A stretch of DNA of 16,025 nucleotides from an uncultured cyanobacterium (GTDB lineage Bacteria; Cyanobacteriota; Cyanobacteriia; Cyanobacteriales; Geitlerinemataceae). Every line of letters begins with the position of its first letter. Position 1 is the first letter of the stretch. Positions 6,511-11,579 of this stretch are shown here, piece after piece. The stretch covers positions 1 to 16,025 of the forward strand of contig CAKZKB010000443.1 in NCBI GenBank assembly GCA_937121005.1. Reading direction: 5' to 3'. The notes below the pieces were generated by a model that saw only the letters and a program-made list of their open reading frames with translations, was not told where the DNA came from and did not search any database. A program made the position numbers and the translations under genes.

Positions 6511-7965
6511 TTAAGATGGCTTGGAGGTTTGCCGATCTTCGGGCCAGTAAAAATAGATAGCCCAAATAACCAGTAATACGAGTGCGGTAAAGGGAATTTG
6601 CGTCATTATCCAATCTCCCAAACGCGCAAACAGAAAGCCAAATACAAACCAGATATAGGCTAAGCTGAAAGGAGCGTACAGGGCTAAAATGCGAGCGTCT
6701 CGCGGTGTTTCGCGAATGGGTTTTCCCCGCAACAAGTTTCCGTAGAAGGCAAAGGAACGGCTGCGGAGATTGTTGATTTTTGTAATTGCTACCGCCAAGT
6801 GATAGCCATCGAATTTGGCGAGGGGGTTGAGGTTGAGTGCCACTGTCAGTAATGCTGCCATCATCAGTAAATAGCTACTGATATAAAGCCAATTTCCCTT
6901 GATGGAAAACTGCCACAACCAAAGGGCAATCGCGGCGATGACTAACTGCGTAAATACCCCCGCACCCACGACGAGAATGCGTTGAAAGCGCGACAAACAG
7001 TAGGAGTCGGTGGTATTCGTATAAGCGGCGGGAAACAGACACATAAAGAGAAAGCCCATATCGGGAACGATACCGCCATAATGCTTGAGGGTAAAGGCGT
7101 GTCCCAATTCGTGAATGGAAACAACTAAGGCAACCAAAAGCACGAAAGGTAGCATCAGATCGGAGGCGTTATTTTTCCAGAGTTCTTGACCGATATAGAG
7201 AATTTCTGCTTGCTTGGAAACACCGACGATCGCGGAAAGAGAGAGAAAGAAAAACAAGACCCAAGCAAAGCCTTTCGTCCACATCCACCGCAAACCGTCA
7301 ATGCGATTGCTCAACCAGGGATCGGGGTTAAATAAAGACAGTTTGAAAAATAATAACTGCATGGGGTGGAACTTTCCCCGTTTGGGTTTTTGGGGTGCGG
7401 TTCCCTCTAGCATTCCCGTCGCCGCTAGCAATTGTAATAACCGCCGCACCTCCATCGGACTGGCGTTATTCTGTTGGCAAACCCGATCGCTTTCGTAGCG
7501 GGTCATGTCTTCAATTATGGCGCGATCGCGATCGCTCACCTGCAAAAAGGTTACGTCTTCGCAGTTGCGTAAAATCCAATACCCATCGGGGTTATGAATC
7601 CATTGTACGCCGGGTTTGAACCGCGCCACCGCTCGAGTTTGCGGGGTTGCATTCTCCGTTTCCCCTTCCAGGGCTAAAATGTTTAATGCCACCAACTTTT
7701 GTAACAACTGCGCCACCAGTTGCGCGTCGATGACGGTAAACTCTTTTTGGCAGCGAGTTTGGATCTCGGCGATCGTGTACTTGCCGACAAAATGGCGCAG
7801 GGCGTAACCTTCAACGCTGCTAAACTGGTACTGGGTGCTGCCTGTTTTCGCTTTCAGCAGGACGCGATCGCGATCGCGGATTTTACTGAGCCGCCAGTAC
7901 GGAGTAATATCTGGGCAAAGCCAGTCGCTCTGTTCGGTAACGGTCGGTAGCTGCGGTCGAGCCAT
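6511..7965 (-). CDS. Membrane M50 (site-2 type) metalloprotease with tandem PqqD-like N-terminal domains, 484 aa
   Basis: The zinc site HELGH is at residues 285-289 inside a membrane segment (LLVALVVSIHELGHAF), and the second M50 motif NPLAKFDGYH supplies Asp386. At least six hydrophobic segments lie between 228 and 475. The N-terminal 200 residues are cytosolic and contain two related winged-helix units of the PqqD/peptide-chaperone type (about 18-98 and 118-190; the first has the pattern YWRLSKIRDRDRVLLK...YTIAEIQTRCQ). Proteins of this build are annotated as putative peptide zinc metalloproteases and often stand beside HlyD-type adaptors, as here. Inferred role: membrane processing or export of a peptide or protein cargo. 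No cargo gene is recognised nearby. ATG at 7965 is the first start in the frame, without a clear ribosome site. Confidence 0.87.
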   Translation of the reverse strand: MARPQLPTVTEQSDWLCPDITPYWRLSKIRDRDRVLLKAKTGSTQYQFSSVEGYALRHFVGKYTIAEIQTRCQKEFTVIDAQLVAQLLQKLVALNILALEGETENATPQTRAVARFKPGVQWIHNPDGYWILRNCEDVTFLQVSDRDRAIIEDMTRYESDRVCQQNNASPMEVRRLLQLLAATGMLEGTAPQKPKRGKFHPMQLLFFKLSLFNPDPWLSNRIDGLRWMWTKGFAWVLFFFLSLSAIVGVSKQAEILYIGQELWKNNASDLMLPFVLLVALVVSIHELGHAFTLKHYGGIVPDMGFLFMCLFPAAYTNTTDSYCLSRFQRILVVGAGVFTQLVIAAIALWLWQFSIKGNWLYISSYLLMMAALLTVALNLNPLAKFDGYHLAVAITKINNLRSRSFAFYGNLLRGKPIRETPRDARILALYAPFSLAYIWFVFGFLFARLGDWIMTQIPFTALVLLVIWAIYFYWPEDRQTSKPS

Positions 7966-8063
7966 GGGAGTAGATGCTATCCGATGGGGTGTTCTACTCT
8001 TCTATCTGTCGGCGGGGTGGAGTTTTACGGCGATCGCGGCAAGTTGTAACAAAACTTAACTTT

Positions 8064-8093
8064 TTCTGGGGATGGGATGGAAAACGCGATCGC
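8064..8093. repeat. Tail fragment of the palindrome-centred repeat
   Basis: TCTGGGGATGGGAT followed by GGAAAACGCGATCGC closely matches the right-hand tail of the repeat copies at 9313-9384 and 10227-10300, but the palindrome and left part are missing. It lies in the 136-bp gap between the M50 and MNT genes; I see nothing else there. Confidence 0.6.
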
Positions 8094-8101
8094 GGTCGAT
8101 T

Positions 8102-8416
8102 TCAGACATATTGTGCTTCTCGCTCAATTCTACTTTTGAGTTCTGGATTCATCATTTCGCGTAAGCGGACAATATCAATGGGGCGATCGAGAAGTGCTTC
8201 GAGATCTTGTTTGAGTATAGCAGTTTGTAACAGGTTGGGGCGATCGGTTTGGAAAACGATATCGATGTCGCTATCGGGTTGGGCTTCGCCGCGTGCGTAG
8301 GAACCGAAGTAGCCGAGGGCGGTAAGATGGTAGTCATCGCCGCGTTGTTGTTTGAAACTCGCGAGGAGGGTTCGGAGTTTTTCGGTATTTATGGGGGCGA
8401 TCGCGTTGGTTGTCAT
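8102..8416 (-). CDS. MNT-type minimal nucleotidyltransferase, 104 aa
   Basis: The nucleotidyltransferase signature GSYARGEAQPDSDIDIVF is complete: Gly38-Ser39 and the metal-binding pair Asp50/Asp52, with the third Asp81 in RPIDIV. Proteins of this size are the MNT half of HEPN/MNT toxin-antitoxin pairs, in which MNT adenylylates and neutralises the HEPN RNase. No HEPN gene (RX4-6H motif) is visible on either side in the window, so this is an orphan or its partner lies elsewhere. The ATG at 8416 is the only start in the region; AGGAG lies 20 bases upstream, too far to be ideal. Genes downstream are unrelated. Confidence 0.85.
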   Translation of the reverse strand: MTTNAIAPINTEKLRTLLASFKQQRGDDYHLTALGYFGSYARGEAQPDSDIDIVFQTDRPNLLQTAILKQDLEALLDRPIDIVRLREMMNPELKSRIEREAQYV

Positions 8417-8476
8417 GGCGATTGCTTTGTGGGTTACTCCTTTTATTGTACGTCAAGACAAGGAAAGAGGTATCGC

Positions 8477-8591
8477 GATCGCGTTCCATTTTCCTCTTTC
8501 CTCATATTCTCGACGATCGCATTCCATCATGTAGGGGCGATTCGCGAATCGCCCCTACACAAAACGATCGCACCTAAAATGGAATGCGATC
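8477..8591. repeat. 115-bp MITE-like element with terminal inverted repeats and central palindrome (copy A)
   Basis: The ends are 16-bp inverted repeats: GATCGCGTTCCATTTT (8477-8492) and AAAATGGAATGCGATC (8576-8591), 15 of 16 paired. The centre is a perfect 30-bp palindrome (8530-8559) with left arm TGTAGGGGCGATTCG. A third copy of GATCGCATTCCAT lies at 8515-8527. The last codons of the RAYT gene (stop at 8574) run into the right terminal repeat. It belongs to the repeat family also seen at 9201, 9313, 10227 and 11454. Confidence 0.82.
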
Positions 8592-9098
8592 CGATCGCCC
8601 TTCACGATCGCAACTTGGATTTTCTACATCTTCGTGCCATTGTTGTGGATTGTTGACAATGTATTGACGAATTCTTTGTAAAGATCGATCGTTGCGGTTG
8701 ATGCGATCGTAAAAATCTCTTTGCCAAACCGGACAACTCGGCGTATCGCGCAATTGGTTAATTTCTCGTGCGGAAACCGTTTTGAATGCACCGACCAAAC
8801 GCCCTAAAGGTTTGCGATCGACGGCGCGATCGGTCATAACCAAGATACCATGTAAATGGTTGGGCATAACCACCCAAGCGTCTAGTTCTACATACGCATA
8901 GTGTCGATCGAGCCATTGCCAGGTTTCGGCAACGATGCAACCGTATTCGTTTAATTGTACGCGATCGCCGACGACTTCACCAAACAAACATTCTCTATTT
9001 TTGGTACAGAGGGTGACAAAATAGGCTCCCGGTTGCGTGTAATCGTACCCTTTCAATCGCAGGGAATTTCGGTGAGGGCGATCGGGGTTGTAGGGCAT
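8574..9098 (-). CDS. REP-associated tyrosine transposase (RAYT), Y1_Tnp family, 174 aa
   Basis: RAYTs are IS200/IS605-related Y1 single-strand transposases that act on palindromic repeats at their own borders. The signature is complete: RNSLRLKGYDYTQPGAYFVT at the N-terminus, the HUH-type metal site in VMPNHLHGIL (His81, His83), FKTVSA (105-110), VWQRDFYDRI (124-133) and catalytic Tyr146 in RIRQYIVNNPQQW. The gene is directly bordered by members of one palindrome family, downstream (8531-8558) and upstream (9201-9228, 9313-9340), as expected for a RAYT and its REP substrate. The C-terminal tail (after Trp154) is encoded partly by the flanking repeat. ATG at 9098 has only a weak AGG ribosome site. 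The protein appears intact and therefore possibly active. Confidence 0.92.
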   Translation of the reverse strand: MPYNPDRPHRNSLRLKGYDYTQPGAYFVTLCTKNRECLFGEVVGDRVQLNEYGCIVAETWQWLDRHYAYVELDAWVVMPNHLHGILVMTDRAVDRKPLGRLVGAFKTVSAREINQLRDTPSCPVWQRDFYDRINRNDRSLQRIRQYIVNNPQQWHEDVENPSCDREGRSDRIPF

Positions 9099-9150
9099 AG
9101 TTCGCCTGTGAGATATATTCTCTCATTGTAATACAACAAAGGGAGAGAAA

Positions 9151-9267
9151 TCGCGGTAACATTTCATTTTGTCACATTCCCGATGATGGTCTTTCGTGGT
9201 GTAGGGTTGATTCGCGAATCAACCCTACGAAGATCGATCGCGTCTTTAGGGATGGGAAAAATGCGGA
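9151..9267. repeat. Palindrome-centred repeat, copy B
   Basis: A perfect 28-bp palindrome at 9201-9228 has left arm GTAGGGTTGATTCG. It is followed by the family tail GAAGATCGATCGCGTC (9229-9244). The upstream half (about 9151-9200) is similar to copies C and D but diverged. Compared with copy A, the arm bases GGCG are changed to GTTG and the opposite arm has changed to match. Confidence 0.8.
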
Positions 9268-9384
9268 GCGCGTTCCATATTCGTCACCTCTCCGATCGTG
9301 GTATTTTACCCTGTAGGGGCAATCCGAGAATCGCCCCTACGAAGATCGATCGCGTCTTTGGGGATGGGATAAAAAACGCGATCG
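9268..9384. repeat. Palindrome-centred repeat, copy C
   Basis: The imperfect palindrome is at 9313-9340 (left arm GTAGGGGCAATCCG, three mismatches near the centre). The left flank (GCGTTCCATATTCGTCACC from 9270) and the tail (GATCGATCGCGTC...GGGATGGGATAAAAAACGCG) match copy D. The element begins and ends with GCGATCG-like sequence, an imperfect terminal inverted repeat that uses HIP1. Confidence 0.8.
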
Positions 9385-9426
9385 TCAGGTTATACTAGAT
9401 TTAGCACCAATAACAATGGTACTTAT

Positions 9427-9846
9427 ATGCCACGACTGGATCTTTACCATAATGTTGTCAGAGTTGCTTTAATTAAAGACGGTTGGACAATCACACAGGA
9501 TCCTTTCACGATTGAATTTGAGGATTTAACGATGTATGCCGATCTAGGCGCGGAAAAAGTTATCGCGGCTCAAAAAGATAAACAACGAATTGCTGTTGAA
9601 GTTAAAACGTTTCGCACTCCTTCACCCGTAACCGAATTGGAACGAGCCGTCGGTCAGTATTATTTATATTCGACATTTATTTCTAAGCAAGATCCCGACC
9701 GCGCTCTTTATCTTGCCATTCCAGAACGAATTTACTATAATTTTTTCCAGCGTCCATCGATTCAAGTGTTTGTTAAAGAACGTCATATCTCTTTCTTTGT
9801 TTTCAATCCAGATCGAGAGGAAATTGTCACATGGATCGTCAACTAG
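9427..9846 (+). CDS. xisH: XisH family protein, 139 aa (pair 1)
   Basis: The sequence matches XisH, first defined as a factor needed for excision of the fdxN element in Anabaena together with XisF and XisI. The N-terminus (DLYHNVVRVALIKDGWTITQDPF) is the family hallmark and fixes the start. Asp39 in YADLGAE and Glu58-x-Lys60 in IAVEVKTF form a PD-(D/E)xK-like nuclease site, consistent with the restriction-endonuclease-like fold of the family. The stop codon overlaps xisI by 16 bases, so the two are translationally coupled. No XisF recombinase or excised element is in the window, so the true function here is unknown. Repeat copies B and C lie directly upstream. Confidence 0.9.
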   Translation: MPRLDLYHNVVRVALIKDGWTITQDPFTIEFEDLTMYADLGAEKVIAAQKDKQRIAVEVKTFRTPSPVTELERAVGQYYLYSTFISKQDPDRALYLAIPERIYYNFFQRPSIQVFVKERHISFFVFNPDREEIVTWIVN

Positions 9847-10163
9847 AGCGATATCGGGAAATTGCACGGAACCTGATAAGCGAGTACGCTCGGTACAAAC
9901 CCAGCCATGGCGATATCGAACTTCGAGCCATTAGCGATCGCGATTTTTACTTGTTGGTTAGTTTTGGCTGGAGTGGCGATCGTCGCGTTCACAGTACAAT
10001 TTTACATTTGAGGATCGATCGCGGTAAGATCTGGATCGAGCGAGATGAAACCGAGGAGGGAATCGCCCAGGATTTACTCGATCGCGGTGTTCCGAAAGAG
10101 GACATCGTTTTAGCCTTTTATCATCCCGACGATCGTCAACTGACAGATTTTGCCATTGCTTAA
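9831..10163 (+). CDS. xisI: XisI family protein, 110 aa (pair 1)
   Basis: The family signature is present: YARYKPSHGDIE (20-31), VSFGWSGDRRVHS (43-55), GKIWIERDETEEGIA (65-79), GVPKEDIVLAF (85-96) and the end TDFAIA. XisI is a small soluble alpha/beta protein that is nearly always encoded right behind XisH, probably as its partner. The ATG is inside the end of xisH (16-base overlap). A second, diverged xisI is at 10961-10626. Repeat copy D starts 15 bases after the stop codon. Confidence 0.9.
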   Translation: MDRQLERYREIARNLISEYARYKPSHGDIELRAISDRDFYLLVSFGWSGDRRVHSTILHLRIDRGKIWIERDETEEGIAQDLLDRGVPKEDIVLAFYHPDDRQLTDFAIA

Positions 10164-10177
10164 ATTGGATTGGTATT

Positions 10178-10300
10178 GCGATCGCGCTCCATGTTCGTCA
10201 CCTTTTCGATAATGGTATTGTACCCTCTAGGGGCGATTCGCGAATTGCCTTTACGAAGATCGATCGCGCCTTTGGGGGTGGGACAAAAAACGCGACCGCA
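10178..10300. repeat. Palindrome-centred repeat, copy D
   Basis: This copy fills almost the whole gap between xisI (plus) and the small minus-strand gene. The palindrome at 10227-10254 has left arm CTAGGGGCGATTCG; three arm positions are G opposite T, so a transcript could still pair as G-U. Flanks start GCGATCGCGCTCCAT and end AAAAAACGCGACCGC, an imperfect terminal inverted repeat. It lies between convergent genes and may also serve as a terminator hairpin. Confidence 0.8.
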
Positions 10301-10317
10301 TTAAATTTGCTTCTAGA

Positions 10318-10566
10318 TTAAGCAACTTTTCGAGTGTAAAGTCGCTGTTCGACTCGTTCGTATTCGTCTTCAAGTAGCCAAAGTTGGGACTCTTTGTATG
10401 TGGAACTCGAAAAGATTGTCTTATAATTTTCAGCCGGATCGTATATTTTTGTTTCTCCCGAATCCGAACTCAGTAGAATAAGAACGTAGGGTGGGGAAGC
10501 TGTCGGATCGATCCACAATTCGGTAAAGTCCCAATTATCGGCTAGGTTTAGTTCGGGGAATGACAT
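10318..10566 (-). CDS. Small hypothetical protein behind xisHI pair 2, 82 aa
   Basis: I do not recognise the family. The protein begins MSFPELNLADNWDFTELWID, has a beta-rich middle (YVLILLSSDSGETKIYDP) and a charged helical end (LLEDEYERVEQRLYTRKVA). No membrane segment. The start at 10566 is chosen because AGGAG lies 9 bases upstream; an in-frame ATG at 10599 without a ribosome site would add 11 residues. It is on the same strand as xisI and xisH of pair 2 and 59 bases downstream of xisI, so it is probably cotranscribed. Position suggests a third component of the module, but nothing in the sequence shows what it does. Confidence 0.65.
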   Translation of the reverse strand: MSFPELNLADNWDFTELWIDPTASPPYVLILLSSDSGETKIYDPAENYKTIFSSSTYKESQLWLLEDEYERVEQRLYTRKVA

Positions 10567-10625
10567 GGTATTTGTCTCCTTTAACTTTGATTTCGCCATA
10601 GTAGAGGGGAAGCCGATCGCGGTTT

Positions 10626-10961
10626 TTAATTCACGGCAAATTCGGTAAACTTCCGTGCGTTTGGATCGTGAAACCCTAAGACAATCGCTTTTTTGGGAAC
10701 ACCCAACTCGACCAGTTGATTGGCAACCCCTACCTCCGTACCATCATGCTGAATCCAAATTTTATCGCCCTTAATATCGATATGAATCAAGCAGCTAAAT
10801 ATGCGACGATCTCCATCCCAACCAACGGTTGACAACTGATAGCGATCGTTTTGGCGATCGAAGATCGTAAATTGTTCGATGTTGCCATGGGCAGGTTTGT
10901 ATTTGTTGTGTTCGGCTAGGACTTGCTGAATCCATTGGCGATATTGTTCTAGTTTTTCCAT
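10626..10961 (-). CDS. xisI: XisI family protein, 111 aa (pair 2)
   Basis: The same signatures as pair 1 are seen: KYKPAHGNIE (20-29), VGWDGDRRIFS, GDKIWIQHDGTEVGVA, GVPKKAIVLGFHDP and the end TEFAVN. The protein is clearly diverged from XisI of pair 1, so this is not a recent duplication. The ATG lies within the end of xisH (13-base overlap), again indicating coupled translation. Transcription runs toward pair 1. Confidence 0.9.
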   Translation of the reverse strand: MEKLEQYRQWIQQVLAEHNKYKPAHGNIEQFTIFDRQNDRYQLSTVGWDGDRRIFSCLIHIDIKGDKIWIQHDGTEVGVANQLVELGVPKKAIVLGFHDPNARKFTEFAVN

Positions 10962-11365
10962 TGGGCAATGACCTCCCGATCGGGATCGAAGACGAGAAGT
11001 TTAACGTTGTATTCTGAAATGCTCAACTGTGCTAGTTCGCCAGAGAAGAAGTTATGATAGACTTTAATTGGAACAGCTAAAAATAGAACTCGAATTGGCT
11101 CTTTCATTTTTAAGGCAACTCGATAATTTAGAAACTGTCCTAACGCATGATGAAAATCTGATGTTAGAGAAGGGGATAAAAAACTTTTGACTTCAACGGC
11201 AATTTGGATGTTGTCTTTTCGAGCCGCAATCAAGCGATCTGCACCCAAATCAATTTCCAGCCGACCGGAAGATAACTCCAGTACCAGTGGATCGTGGGTA
11301 ATCAACCAACCTTCTTTTTGTAAGGCTGCCTTGACTGTATTGTGATAAACATCTTTGGCAGACAT
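10949..11365 (-). CDS. xisH: XisH family protein, 138 aa (pair 2)
   Basis: The N-terminus SAKDVYHNTVKAALQKEGWL and ITHDP match XisH and set the start at ATG 11365. The frame stays open upstream to 11602, but that extension runs through the palindromic repeat and has no family similarity. The nuclease-like residues are at the same positions as in pair 1: Asp39 (IDLGAD), Glu58 and Lys60 (VEVKSF). Conserved elsewhere: IAARKDNIQIAVEV, VLFLAVPIKVYHNFF and LVFDPDREVIAQW. Overlaps xisI by 13 bases. Repeat copy E and the terminator of the giant gene lie upstream, so the module needs its own promoter, which I cannot place. Confidence 0.88.
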   Translation of the reverse strand: MSAKDVYHNTVKAALQKEGWLITHDPLVLELSSGRLEIDLGADRLIAARKDNIQIAVEVKSFLSPSLTSDFHHALGQFLNYRVALKMKEPIRVLFLAVPIKVYHNFFSGELAQLSISEYNVKLLVFDPDREVIAQWKN

Positions 11366-11453
11366 GAGGCGATCGCGTTCGGTGATAATGGTAGAGATAG
11401 TTACAGTATAGCAGAAGAGCGATCGCTTCGGAGAAAATCTATCCAAAATTGAT

Positions 11454-11526
11454 GTAGATGCGATTCGCGAATCGCATCTACGAAGATCGATCGCGCCTTT
11501 TGCGGTGGGATGAAAAACGCGATCGC
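11454..11526. repeat. Palindrome-centred repeat, copy E
   Basis: A perfect 28-bp palindrome at 11454-11481 has left arm GTAGATGCGATTCG. The tail (GAAGATCGATCGCGCC...GGTGGGATGAAAAACGCG) matches copies C and D. The usual left flank is not recognisable. The arm bases GGGCG seen in copy A are replaced here by ATGCG, with the matching change on the other side. The tail provides one arm of the terminator at 11513-11550. Confidence 0.8.
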
Positions 11527-11550
11527 TTCCAGAGGTGGGAAGGCGATCGC
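11513..11550 (-). terminator. Intrinsic terminator built from two HIP1 sites
   Basis: On the minus strand GCGATCGCCTTCC (11550-11538) pairs with GGAAGCGATCGC (11530-11519), one bulged base, 7-base loop, followed by GTTTTTC. It starts 30 bases after the stop codon of the giant gene. One HIP1 site and the T-run come from the tail of repeat copy E. Confidence 0.72.
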
Positions 11551-11579
11551 TTACTTTTTTTTTCAACAGGGATTTGTGT

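Larger units (their letters stand above)
9099..9426. other. 328-bp intergenic region with two repeat copies in tandem
   Basis: This divergent region between RAYT (minus) and xisH (plus) holds repeat copies B and C back to back, from about 9151 to 9384. The remaining 42 bases before xisH contain TATACT (9391-9396), a possible -10 box for xisH; a matching -35 box is not clear. No additional gene is seen. Confidence 0.7.

Noticed and set aside
8249..8656. 135-codon plus-strand open frame
   Set aside because: It lies opposite the MNT and RAYT genes and crosses the MITE-like repeat; no family features or ribosome site.
9385..9426. Defined sigma-70 promoter for xisH pair 1
   Set aside because: TATACT at 9391 is a fair -10 box, but no matching -35 box stands 16-18 bases upstream, so I do not call it as a feature.
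9201..11481. Palindromic repeats as a CRISPR array or phage attachment sites
   Set aside because: The copies are dispersed over kilobases with genes between them, differ in arm sequence and have no regular spacers; no integrase is nearby.
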